Source of the DNA: Castor canadensis | Lineage: Eukaryota > Chordata > Mammalia > Rodentia > Castoridae | NCBI RefSeq assembly: GCF_047511655.1 | Contig: NC_133397.1 | Location: forward strand, 129,354,308-129,418,307 | Direction: 5' to 3' | DNA: 64,000 bases | In this document: positions 46,172-59,438 of the stretch, piece by piece | Layout: each line of letters begins with the position of its first letter | Position numbering within the stretch: position 1 is the stretch's first letter | Program-made: the position numbers and the translations under genes | The notes under the pieces: generated by a model | Databases searched by the model: none | What the model was told of the DNA's origin: nothing | Seen by the model: only the letters and a program-made list of their open reading frames with translations

Positions 46172-48099
46172 GAAAAGAATACTTCCTGCAGCTTAGGAGT
46201 TTCAGGTGGAGATAGGCTCTGTTTGTTCCAAATAGGCCTATTCAGCTGAGTTGAAGAAACACTCCAAGAAAACCATGTCTCTCCAAGAAAACCATGTATG
46301 TTAGATGCTGAAGCATTAGCACATTGATTCCCTGTGAAAATTGAGTTAGTTTTTGAGAGGAATACTTCCTGCAAATCAAAGTTTTCAAGGGGGGGGGGCG
46401 GGGAAGGCTCCTTTTGTTCCAATGACGCCTATTAAGCTACGTTGAAGAAACACATGTATCTCTCCAAAGGAAACCATCTTGTTAAAAGTAGGAGCATCCA
46501 GCACATTGTTTCCTTTTGAAAACTGAGTTAGTTTTTGAAAGGAATACTTCCTGTAAATCAAAGTTTTCAAGGTGGAGATAGGCTCTGTTTGCTACAAACA
46601 GGCCTATACACCTGACTTGAAGAAACACATGTATCTCTCCAAAGAAAACCATCCATGTTAGAAGCAGGAGCATCCAGCTCACTGTTTCCCAGTGAGAATC
46701 AAATTAGTTTTCGAAAGGAATACTTTCTGCAACTTAGATGTTTCAAGAGGAGATAGGCTCTGTTTGCTCCAAGTAGACCTTTTCAGCTGAATTGAAGAAA
46801 CACATGTATCTCTCCAAAGAATACCATCTATGTTAGATGCTGCAGCATCTAGCACATTGTTTCGCTGTCAGAATTGAGTTAGTTTTTGAAAGGAATAATT
46901 CCTTCTAATTATAGTTCTCAAGGTGGAGACAGGCTCTGTTCACTCCAAACAGGATATTGAGCTAAGTTGAAGAAGCACATTTATCTCTCGAAAGAAAACC
47001 ATCTGTGTTAGAAGCAGGAGCATATAGCACATTGAGCCCTGCGAGAATTAGTTAGATTTTGAAAGGAGTGCTTCCTGCAACTGAGGTGTTTCAAGGTGGA
47101 GATTGGTTCTGTTTCCTCCAAATAGGCGTGGTTCAGCTGAGGTGAAGAAACACATATATCTCCCGAAAGAAAACCATCTGTCAGAAGTAGGAGCATCTAG
47201 AACATTGTTTCTCTGTTTGAATTAAGTAAGTTTTTGAAAGGAATGCTTCCTGCAACTTAGGTGTTTCAGGTGGAGATGGGCTCTGTTTGCTCCAAATAGG
47301 CCTATTCATCTGAGTTGAAGAAACACATATTTCTTTCCAAAGAAAACTATCTACGTTAGAAGCAGCAGCATCTAGCACATTGTTTCCATGTGAGAAAGGA
47401 GTTAGTTTTTTGAAAGGAATACATCCTGCAACATGGATATTTAAAGGTGGTAATAGGCTATTTTTCTTCCAAATAGGCCTATTCAGCTGAGTTGAAGAAA
47501 CATGTATCGCTCCAAACATCTGTGTTAGAAGCAGGAGCATTGTTTCCTTGTGAGAATTGAGTTAGATTTTGAAAGGAATACTTCCTGCAAATCATAGTTT
47601 TCAAGGTAGAGATAGGCTCTGTTTGTTCCAAATAGGCCTATTCAGCAGAGTTGAAGAAACACATGTATCGCTCCAAAGAAAACCATGTATATCAGAAGCT
47701 GCAGCATCTAGCATATTGACTCCCTGTGAGAATTGAGGTAGTTATTCAAAGTAACACTTCCTGCAAATCATATTTTCTACCTGGAGAAATGCTCTTTTTT
47801 TCCAAATAGGCCTATTCAGTTAGTTGAAGAAACAAATGTATATCTCCAAGGAAAATCAACACTGTTGGAAGCAGAGGCATCTAGTGCATTGTTTCTCTAG
47901 GAGAAATGAGTTAGTTTTTGAAAGAAGTCCTTCTGCAAATCATAGTTTCAAGGTGGAAATAGGATCTGCTTGATCAAAACAGGCCTCTTCAGCTGAGTTG
48001 AAGAAACACATATATATCTCTAAGGAAAACCATGTATGTTAGAAGCAGGAGCAACTAGCACATTGTTTCCCTGTGAGAATTGACTTAGTTTTTGAAAGA

Positions 48100-49300
48100 A
48101 ATACTTCCAGCAAATCATAGTTTTCAAGGGGGAGATAGGCTCTGTTTGCTCAAAATAGGCCTATTCAGCTATGTTGCAGAAATACAGGCATCTCTCGAAA
48201 GAAAACCATCTGTGTTAGAATCAGGAGCATGTAGCAAATTGTTTCCATGTGACAATTGAGTGTTTGAAAGAAGTACTTCATGAAAATCATAGTTTTAAAG
48301 GTGGAGTAAGGCTCATGTTGCTCCAAATAGGCCTATTCAGCTGAGTTGAAGAAACACATGTATATCTCGAAAGAAAACCATCTGTTTTAGAAGCAGGAGC
48401 ATGTAGCACATGGATTCCCTGTAAGAACTGAGTTACTTTAGAAATGAATACTTCCTGCAACTAAGGTGTTTCAGACGGAGAAAGGCTCTGTTTGCTACAA
48501 ACAGGCCTATTCAGCTGATTTGAAGAAAAACATTTATCCCTGCAAGGAAAATCATCAATGTTAGAAGCAGGAGCATCTAGTGCATAGTTTCCCTGTGAGA
48601 ACTTTGTTAGTTTGTGAACGATAGAATTCCTGCAAATCATAGTTCTCAAGGTGGTTATAGGCTCTGTGTGCTCCAAATAGTCCTGTTCAACAGAGTTGAA
48701 GAAATACATGTATTTCTCAAAGAAACTATCTGTGTTAGAATCAGCAGCATCTAGCGCATTGATACCCTGTGAGAAGGGAGTTAGTTTTTGAAAGAAATAC
48801 TTCATGCAAATAAAAATTTCGAAGGTGGAGTAAGGCCCATGTTGCTCCAAATTGGCCTATTCAGCTGAGTTGAAGAAACATATGTATCTATCGAGACAAA
48901 ACCATCTGTGTTAGAGTCAGGAGCATGTAGCACATTGTTTCTCTGTGAGAATTGATTTAGAGTTTGACAGCAATACTTCCTGAAAATCAGAGTTGTCAAG
49001 GGTAGGTAGTCTCTGTTTACTCCATGTATGCTAATTCTGCTAAGTTGAGGAACACATTTATCTCTATAAAGTAAACCGTTGATGTTAGGAGCAGGAATAC
49101 TTCCTGTACCTTAGATGTTTAAGGTGGAGATATGTTCTATTTGCTCCAAATAGACCTAAAGCTAAGTTGAAGAAACACATGTATCTCTTGAAACAAAACC
49201 AGGTATGTTAGAAGATAAAGTATCTAGCACTTTGTTTCAAACTGAGAACTGATTTAGTTTTGGAAAGGAATACTTCTGTCAAATCATAGTTTTCAGGTGT
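48100..49300. repeat. Diverged higher-order block A (old)
   Basis: Monomer series matching block B (51,700-53,650) in order and in private variants, for example TACAGGCATCTCT, TTTCCATGTGACAA and GACCTAAAGCTAA. The offset is 3,600 bp before about 49,095 and about 4,345 bp after it. The change marks a deletion of about 745 bp in this block. Confidence 0.75.
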
Positions 49301-51699
49301 AGGTGGGCTCTCTTTGGTCCAAATAGGCCTATTCAGTTGAGTTGAAGAAACACATCTATCTCGCCAAAGAAGCTGCAGCACCTAGCACATTGTTTCCCTG
49401 TGAGAATTGATGTAGTTTTTGAAAGAAATACTTCCTGCAAATCATACTTTTCAAGGTGGAGAAAGGCTCAGTTTCTGGCAAATAGGCCTATTCAGTAGAG
49501 TTGTAGAAACACATGTATCACTCCAGGAAAAACATCTACGTTAGAAGCAGGAGCAACTAGTGTTTGTTTCCCTGTGACAACTGACTTAGTTTTTGAATGG
49601 AATAGTTCCTCCAAATCCAGGATTTCAAGGTGGAGAAAGTCTCATTTTATTCCAAATAGGCCTATTTAGTGAGTTTAAGAAACACATGTATCTCCCCATG
49701 GATAACCATCAATGTTAGAAACAGGAGCATCTAGTGCACTGTTTCCCTGTGAGCACTGACTTAGTTTATGAATGGAATACTTCCAGCAACTTAGGTGTTT
49801 CAAAGTGGAGAAATGCTCTGTTTGCTCCAAATAGGCCTATTCAGTTGAGTTGAAGAAACACATGTATCTCTCCAAAGAAAACCATGTATGTTAGAAACCA
49901 CAACATTTAGCACATTGATCTCTGTGAGAGTTGAGGTAGTTTTTGAAAGGAGTACTTCCTGAAAGTCACACATTTCAAGCTGGAGAAATTCTCATTTTTT
50001 TCCAAATAGGCCTATTCAGCAGAGTTGAAGAACACATGTATCTCTCCAAGGATAAACATCACTGTTAGAAACAGGAGCATCTAGTGCATTGTTTCCCTGT
50101 GAGAACTGAGTTCGTTTTTGAAAGGAATATTTCTTGCAAATAAAAATTTTCAAGGTTGAGATAGGCTGTATTTGCTCCAAATAGGACTATTCAGCTAAGT
50201 TGAAGAAACAGATGTATGTCTTGAAAGAAAACCATCTGTGTTAGAAACAGGAGCACCTTGCACATTCTTTCCCTGTTAGAATAGACTTAGTATTTGAATG
50301 GAATATATCCTGAAAATCATAGGTTTCAAGGTGGGAAAGGCTCATTATGTTCCAATAGAACATTTGAGCTAAGTTGAAGATACAAATTTATCCCCTGAAA
50401 CAAAACCATCTGTATTAGAAGTAGAAACCTCTAGAACATTACTTTCCTGTGAGAATTGAGTTAGTGTTTGAAAGGAATACTTCCTGCAAATCACAGTTTT
50501 CAAAGGGGAGATAGGCTCTGTTTGCTCCTAATAGGCCTATAAACTGAGTTAAAGAAACACATGTATCTCTCCAATGACATCCATCTATGTTAGAAGCTGC
50601 AGCATCTAGCACATTGTTTCCCTAGAGAAAGGAGTCAGTTTTTGAAAGGAATAATTCCTGGAAATCATAGTTTTCAAGGTGGAGAAAGGCTCATTTTGTT
50701 CCAAAAAGGCCTGTTCAGCAGAGTTGAAAAAACACATGTATCTCTCCAAGTAAAACCATCTAAATTAGAAACTACAACATATACCACATTGATTCCCTGT
50801 GAAAGTTGAGGTAGTTTTTGAAAGGAATACTTCTTGCAAATCATATTTTCAAGGTGAAGAAAGGCACAGTTTCAGGCATATAGGCCCATTCAGCAGTGTT
50901 GTGGAAACACATGTATCTCTCCAAGGAGAACCATCTATGTTGGAACCAGGAACAACTAGCTCATTGTTTCCCTGTGAGAACTGACTTAGTTTTTGAAAGG
51001 CATACTTCCTGCAAATCAAAGGTTTCAAAGTGGGAAAAGACTCATTGTGTTCCAAATAGGTCTATTCAGCTAAGTTGAAGAAACACATATATGTCTCAAA
51101 GAAAACCATCTGTGTTAGACTGAGGAATATCTAGCACATTTTTTCCCTGTGAGAATTGACTCAGTGTTTGAAAGGAATTCCTCCTGCAAATCATAGTTTT
51201 CTAAGGTGAGATAGGCTCTGTTTGATCCTTATATTCCACTTAAGCTGAGTTCAAAGACACATTTATCTCTATAAAGAAAGCCATCAATGTTAGAAGCAGG
51301 AGCATCTAGCACACATTTTCCTTATGAAAATTGACTTAGTTTTTGAAAAGAATACTTCCTGTGACTTAGTTGTTTCAAGGTGGAGATGAACTTCCTTTGC
51401 TCCAAATAGGCCTATTCAGCTGAGTTGATAAACATATGTATCTCTCCAAAGAAAACCAGGTATGTTAGAAATTGCAGCATGTACCACATTGATTCCCTGT
51501 GAGAGTTCAGGTAGTTTGTGAAAGGAATACTTCCTGAAAATCATACATTTGAAGCTGGAGAAAGGCTCATTTTGTTTCAAATAGGCATATTCAGCAGCAT
51601 AGAAGAAACACATGTATCTCTCCAAGGAAAACCATCAGTGTTGGAAGCAGGCACATATAGCTCATTGTTTCCATGTGAGAATTGATTTAGTGTTTGAAA

Positions 51700-53650
51700 G
51701 AAATGCTTCCATTAAATCATAGTTTTCAAGGTGGGATAGGCTCTGTTAGCTCAAAATAGGCCTATTCAGCTAAGTTGAATAGACACAGGCATCTCTAAAG
51801 AAAACCATCTGTGTTAGAATCAGGAGCTTCTAGTGAATTGTTTCCATGTGACAACTGAGTTTTTGAAAGAGATACTTCATGAAAATCATAATTTTAAAGG
51901 TGGAGTAAGGTTCATGTTGCTTCAAATAGGCCTATTCAGCTGAGTTGAAGAAACACATGTATATCTTGAAAGAAAACCATCTGTATTAGAAGCTGGAGCA
52001 TGTAGCAAATTGTTTCCCTGTGAGAACTGAGTTACTTTCAGAAAGGAATAGTTCCTGCAACTTAGGTGTTTCAGATGGAGATAGGCTCTGTTTGCTACAA
52101 ATAGGCCTATTCAGCTGATTTGAAGAAACACATGTATCTCTACAAGGAAAATCATCAATGTTAGAAGCAGGAGCATCTAGTGCATTGTTTCCCTGTGAGA
52201 AGTGAGTTAGTTTTTGAAAGAAATACTTCAGGCAAATCATAGTTTTCAAGGTGGAGATAAGCTCTGTTTGCTCCAAATAGGCCCATTCAGCTAAGTTTAA
52301 GAAATACATATATCTCTGCAAAGAAAACCATGTGTGTTAGAATCAGGAGCATCTAGTGCATTGATTCCCTGTGAGAAGGGAGTTAGTTTTTGAAAGAAAT
52401 ACTTCATGGAAATCACAATTTTGAAGGTTGAGTAAGGCTCATGTTGCTCCAAATAGGCCTATTTAGCTGAGTTGAAGAAACACATGGATCCATAGAAACA
52501 AAACCGTCTGTGTTAGAGTCAAGATCATGTAGCACATTGTTTCTCTGTTTGCATTGATTTAAAGTTTTACAGCAATACTTCCTGCAAATCAGAGTTATCA
52601 TAAGTGAGATAGTCTTTCTTTGGTCCATGTATGCTTATTCTGCTAAGTTGAGTAACACATTTATCTCTATAAAGAAAATGATCAATGTTAGAAGCAGGAG
52701 CATCTAGCACATTTTTTTTTACTGTGAAAATTGACTTAGTTTTTGAAAGGAATACTTCCTGCAACTTAGGTGTTTCAAGGGGGAGAAATGCTGTGTTTGC
52801 TCCAAATAGGCCTATTCAGGTGAGTTGAAGAAACACAGTATCTCTGCAAAGATAACGGTGTGTGTTAGAAGCTGCAGCACCTGGCACGTAGATTTCCTGT
52901 GAGACTTGATGTAGTTTATGAAAGGATTACCTTCTGCAAATCATACATTTCAAGGTAGAGTAATGCTCATTTTGTTCCAAGTAGGTCTATTCAGCAGAGT
53001 TGAAGAAACACATGTGTCTTTCCAATGAAAACCATCTAAACTAGTGGCTACAGAATATATCACATTGATTCCCTGTGAGAGTTGAGGTACTTTTTGAAAA
53101 GAAAACATCCTGCAAATCATACATTTCAAGGTGAAGAAAGGCTTAATTTTTGCAAACAGGACTATTCAGAATAGTTGCAAAGACACATATATCTCTCCAA
53201 GTAAAACAATCTGTGTTAAAAGCAGGAACATCTAGCGCACTGTTTCCCTGTGTGAATTGACTTAGTTTGTGAAAGGGATACTTCCAGAAACTTAGGTGTT
53301 TCAAGGTAAGGATATGCTCTGTTTTCTCCAAAGGCCTTTTCAGCTGAGTTGAAGAAACACGCTTCACTCCAATGAAACTGATCCACGTTAGAAGCTACAG
53401 CATATAGCACATTGTTCCCTAGGAAAATTGAGTTAGTGTTTCAAAGGAATACTTCCTGTACCTAAGGTGTTTCAGGTGGAGATATGCTCTATTTGCTCCA
53501 CATAGACCTAAAGCTAAATTGAAGAAACACATGTATCTCCTGAAAGAAAACCAGGTATGTTAGAAGATAAAGCATCTAAAACTTTGTTTCAAAATTAGAA
53601 CTTATTTAGTTTTGGAAAGGAATACTTCCTGCAAATCATAGTTTTTAAGG
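51700..53650. repeat. Diverged higher-order block B (old)
   Basis: Counterpart of block A, without the deletion. Shared private variants include ACACAGGCATCTCT (51,783), ATCATCAATG after TACAAGG (52,141) and GACCTAAAGCTAA (about 53,505). Similarity by eye is about 85-90 percent. Confidence 0.75.
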
Positions 53651-54526
53651 GTGAGATAGGCTCTGTTTGCTCCAAATAGGCCTATTCAGCTGAGTTGAAG
53701 AAACACATGTATCTCTCCAATGAAAACGACCTATGTTAGAAGCTGCAGCATCTAGCACATTTTTTCAATTTGAGAGTTGAGGTAGTTTTTGAAAGGAATA
53801 CTTCCTGCAAATCATACCTTTCAAAGTGGGGAAAGGCTCATTTTCTTCCAAATAGGCCTATTTAGAAGAGTTGAGAAACACATGTATCTCTCTAAAGAAA
53901 ACCATCTGTGTAGAATCAGGAACATCTATCACATTCTTTCCCTGTCACATGTGTGAGTTGGAATAAATACTTCATGTAAATCGTAGTTTTCAACGTGGAG
54001 TATAGCCCATGTTGTTCCAAATAAGCCTATTCCGCTGAGTTGAAAAACACATGTATCTCTCGAAAGAAAACCATCTGTGTTAGAAGCAGAAGCATGTAGA
54101 ACATTGTTTCCCTTGAGAATTGAGTTAGTTTTACAGTTGAATACTTCCTGCAACTTACGCATTTCCAGTGGAGGTAGGCTTAGTTTGATCCAAATATGCC
54201 TATTCAGCTGAGATGAAGAAGCACATGTATCTCTCCAAAGAAACCTATGTATGTTACAAACTGCAGAATCTAGCACATTAATTCCCTATGAGAGTGGAGG
54301 TAGTTTTGAAAGAAATACTTCCTGCAAATCATACTTTTCATGGGGGAAAAAGGCAGAAAGGCTTATTTTGTACCAAACAGTCCTATTCATCAGAATTGAA
54401 GAAACAACTGTATCACTCCTAGGAAAAGTATCAATGTTAGAAGCAGGGGCCTCTAGCACGTTGCTTCCATGCAAGAAATGAGTTAGTTTTTGAAATAAAT
54501 ACTTCCTGTAAATCATAGTTTTCAAT

Positions 54527-57500
54527 GTGGAAATAGGATCTGATGGCTCCAAATGGGTTTATTCAGCTGAGTTGAAGAAACAAATGTATCACTCCAAAGA
54601 AAAACATTTATTTTCGAATATCCAGCACCAAGAACATGATTTCCCTGTGAGAATTGAGTTTGTTTTTGAAAGGAATAATTCCTGCAAGTTACACTTTTCA
54701 AGGTGGAGAAAGGCTCCTTTTGTTCCTAATAGGCCTATTCGGCAGAGTTGAAGAAACACACGTATCACTCCAAGGAAAACCATCTGTGCTAGAAGCAGGA
54801 CCATCCAGCCCATTCTGCCCCTGTTAGAATAGACTAAGGTTTTGAAAGGAATACTTCCTGCAATTCATAGGTTCCAAAGTGGGGAAAGGCTCATTTTGTT
54901 GCAAGTGGGCCTATTCCGCTAAGTTGAAGAAACACATGTATCTATCGCCAGAATACCATCTATGTTTGAAGCAGGAGCATCTAGCACCTTGTTTCCCTGT
55001 GAGAGCTGAGTTCGTTGTTGAAAGCAATACTTCCTGCAAACCATACTTTTCAAGATGCTTATAGGATCATTTTGTTACAATTATGCGTATTGAGCGAAGT
55101 TGAAGAAACACATGTGTCTCTTGAAAGAAAACCATCTGCGTTAGAAGCAGGACGTTCTGGCACATTGTTTCCCTGTGAGAACTGAGTTAGATTTTCTAAA
55201 GCAATACTTCCAGCAAATCATAGTTTTCAACGTGAGCTAGGCTCTGTTTTCCCCAAATAGGCCTATTCAGCTGAGTTGAAGAGCACAAGTATATCTATAA
55301 AGAAAACCAGCAATGTCAGAAGCAGGAGAATGGAGTGCATTGTTTCCCTGTGAGAATTCACTTGGCTTTCGACAGAAATATTTCCTACAACTTAGGTGTT
55401 TCAAGGTAGAGATATGCTCTGTTTGCTCCAAATAGTTCTACTCAGCTGAGATTTTGAAGGTTCACATGTATCTCTTCAGTGAAAACCATGTGAGTTAGAA
55501 GCTGCAGCAACCAGCACATTGCTTCCCTGTGAGATGTGAGGTAGTTTTGGAAGGAAATACTTCCTGCAAATCCGACTGTTCAAGGTGGAGAGAGGCTCAT
55601 TATGTTCCAAAGAGGCCTATTCAGCAGAGTTGAAGAAACAAATGAATCTTCCAAGGAAAACCATCAGTGCTAGAAGCCGGGCCATCTAGAACTGCCTGCC
55701 CTGTTAGAATAGACTAAGGTTTTGAAAGGAATACGCCCGGCTGTTCATAGGTTTCAACGTGGGGAATGTCTCATTTTGTTCCAAATATGCCTATTCAGCT
55801 AAGTTGTAGCAACACATGTATCTTTTGAAAGAATACCATGTATATTAGGAGCAGGAGCATCGAGCTCATTGTCCCGGGTGAGAATTGGCTTACATTTTGA
55901 AAGGAATACTTCGAGAAACTTCTGTGTTTCAAGCTGAAGTTATGCTCTGTTTGCTCCAAATAGGCCTATGGAGCTGAGATGAAGAAATACATGGATGTCT
56001 AAAAAAAAAAACCATGTATGTTAGAGGCTGCAGCATCTAGCAAATTAATGCCCTGTGAGAGTTGAGGTACTTTTTGAAAGGAGTACTTCCTGGAAATGGT
56101 ACATTTCAAGCTGTAGAAATACTCGTTTTGTACCAAATAGGACTTTGCAGCAGAGTTTATGAAACACATGTATCTCTCTAAGGAAAAACATCAATGTTAG
56201 AAGCAGAAGCATCTAGCACATTGTTTCCATGTGAGCATTGAGTTAGCGTTTGAAAGAAAGACTTCCTGCAAATCATAGTTTTGCATGTGGTGGTAGGCTC
56301 TGTTTACTCCAAATAGGCTTATTCAGCTAAGTTGGAGAGACACTGGTATCTCTTGAAAGAAAACCATCTGCGTTAGAATCAAGAGCATGTAGGACATTGT
56401 TTCCTATGCGAATTGAGTTAGTTTGATTGAAACACTTCATGCAAATCCTAGTGTTCAAGGTGGAGTCAGTCTCATGTTTCTCCAAAAAGACCTATTCAGC
56501 TGAGTTGAAGAAACGCATGTATGTCTCGAAAGAAAACCATCTGTGTTAGAGTCAGGAGCATCTAGCACCTTGTTGCTCTGTGAGAATTGATTTAGTGTGA
56601 GACAGAAATACTTCCTGCATATCATAGTTTTCAAGGGTGAGACAGGCTGTGTGTGCTCCCTATAGGGCAATTCAGGTGAGTTGAAGAACACATGTGTCTG
56701 TAGACAGAAAACCATCAATGTTAGAAGCAGGAGCATCCAGTGCACGTTTTCCCTGTGAGAACTGCCTTGGTTTTGGAAAGGAATACTTCCTGAATCTTAG
56801 GTGATTCAAGGTGGAGATGTGCTCCCTTTGCTCCAAATAGTCCTATTCAGCGCAGTGGATAAACACATGTATCTCTCCAAAGAAAACCATGTGTGTTAGA
56901 TGCTGCAGCATCTAGCACATGATTTCCTGTGAGTTCAGGTAGTTTGTGACAGGAATATTTCCTGCAAAACATACATTTCAAGCTGGAGAAAGGCTCACTT
57001 TTTTCCAGAAGAGCCTATTCAGCAGAGTTGAAGAAACACATGTATCTCTCCAATGAAACCATCAATGTTAGCAGCAGAAGCGTCTAGTGTATTGTTTCCC
57101 TGTGATAATTTATTTAGCGTTGAAAGGAATATTTCCAGCCAATCGCAACTTTCAAGGTGGAGATAGCCTCCTTTTGCTCCAAATAGGAATATTGACCTAC
57201 ACACGAGAGGTACACAAGTATCTCTCGAAAGAACATCATCTGTGTTAGAATCAGGAGACTCTAGTGCATTGTTTCCCTGAGAGAGTTGAATTAGTTTGAA
57301 AGAAGTACTTCATGCAAATCGTAGATTTAAAGGTGGAGAAAGGCTTATGTTGCTCCAAAGAAGCCGATTCAGCTGAGTTGAGAAACACATGTATCTCTCA
57401 AAAGAAAACCATGTGTGTTAGATGCAAGAGCATGTTTCACATTGTTCCCTATGAGAATTTACTTTGTGTGATGGAAATACTTCATGCCAATGACAGTTTT

Positions 57501-59438
57501 CAATGTGGAGTAAGGCTCATGTAGCTCCAAGAAGGCCTATTCAGCAGAGTAGAAGAAACACATGTATCTCTTCAAGGGAAACCATCTGTGTTAGAAGCAG
57601 GAGCATGTAGCACATTGTTTTCCTGTGAGAAATGAGTTAGTTTTAGAAAGGAATAATTTCGGCAACTTAGGTGATTCAGGTGGAGATAGGATCTGTTTTC
57701 TACAAATAGACCTATTCGGTTGAGATGAAGAAACACAAGTATCTGTCTAAAGAAAACCATGTATGTTAGAAACTACAGCATCTAGCACGTTGATTCCCTG
57801 TGAGGGTTGAGGTAGTTTTTGAAAGGCAAAAATCCTGCAAATCCTACATTTCAAGCTGGAGAAAGGCTCATGAGTTCCAAATGGCCTATTCAGCAGAGTT
57901 GAAGAAGCACATGTATCTCTACAAGGAAAACCATCAATGTTAGAGCAGGAGGATCTAGCGTACTGTTTTCCTGTGAGAACTGAGGTAGTTTTGGAAAGAA
58001 ATACTTCCTGCAAATCGTGGTTTTCAAGGTGGAGATAGGTTCATTTTCCTCCCCATAGGCCTATTCAGTTAAGCTGAAGAAACAGTTGTATCTCTCGAAA
58101 GAAAACTATCTATGTGAGAAACAGGCACTTCTAGCACAAAATTTCCCGTCGGAGAATCGAGTTGGTTTTTGAAAGTATCACTTCCTTCATATCGTAGGTT
58201 TCCAGGTGGGGATATGCTCATTTTGTTCCCAATAGGCCTATTCAGCTAAGTTGAAGAAACACATGTATCTATCGAACGAATAGGATCGATGACAGAAGCA
58301 GGAGCATCTAGTGCCTTGTTCCATGTGAGAATTGATTTGTATTTTGAATGGAATACTTGCAGAGCCTTAAGTGTTTCAAGCTGGACATACGCTCTGTTTG
58401 CTGCAAAGAGGCTTATTCACCCGAGATGAAGAAATACATGCATCTCACCAAAACGAAAACCATGAATGTTAGAAGCTGCAAAACTAGCTCATTGTTTCCC
58501 TGTGAGAACTGAGTTAGTTTTTGATAGAAATACTTCCAGCTAACCGTAATTGTCACACCGCAGAGAGGCTCATTTTGCTCCATATAGGCCTATTCAGAAG
58601 AGTTGAAGAGACACATGCATCTCTCCATAGAAATCCGTCTATGTTAGAAACAGGGGCACCCAGCACATTGTTTCATTGTTTCACTGTGAGCCTTGAGGTA
58701 GGTTTTGAAAGGTATCCTCCTGCAAATCATACTTTTCAAGGTGGAGATAGGATGTGGTTGAGCCAACAGGCCTATTCAGCTGAGACGTGGAAACACATAT
58801 ATCTCTCCAAGTAAACCGTGTGGATTCGAGTCAAGAGCATGTAGCTCATTATATCTTTGTGTGAAAAGATTTAGTTTGTGACAGGAATACTTCCTGCAAA
58901 GCATAGTTTTCAACGTGAGGTAGGCGCTGTTTTCCCCAAATAGGCTTATTCAGCCGAGTTGAAGAACACAACTATATCTATAAAGAAAACCAGCAATGTC
59001 AGAAGCAGGACAATGGAGTGCATTGTTTCCCTGTGAGAATTCACGTGGTATTTGAAAGAAATATTTCCTACAACTTAGGTGTTTCAAGGTAGAGATATGC
59101 TCTGTTTGCTTGCAATAGGACTATTCAGCTGAGATGGAGAAACACATATATCTCTCGAAAGAAAACCATGTATAATAGAACCTGCAACCATTAGCACCTT
59201 GATTCCCTGTGAGAATTGAGGTAGTTCGGGAAAGGAATACTTCCTACAAATCTTACATTTCAAGCTGGAGAAAGGCTCGTTTTGTTCCATGTAATCCTAT
59301 TCAGCAAAGTGCAACAAGCACGTGTATCTCTCCAAGGAAAATCATCATGTACAAGCTGGAGCATCCAGTGCATTGTGTACCTGTGAGAAGTGAGATACTT
59401 TTGGAAAGAAATATTTCCTGTAAATCGTAGTTTTCAAG
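54527..59438. repeat. Higher-order repeat unit, copy 1 (about 4,912 bp)
   Basis: About 28 monomers that differ among themselves, but as a block are repeated almost unchanged in the next 4.6 kb. Start set where GGAAATAGGATCTGATGGCTCC occurs at about 54,529 and again at about 59,441. To the left of this point the two sequences diverge quickly. Confidence 0.93.

Noticed and set aside
58140..58170. TTTCCCGTCGGAGAATCGAG in one monomer as a CENP-B box
   Set aside because: The required spacing of the TTCG, A and CGGG core positions is not met on either strand.
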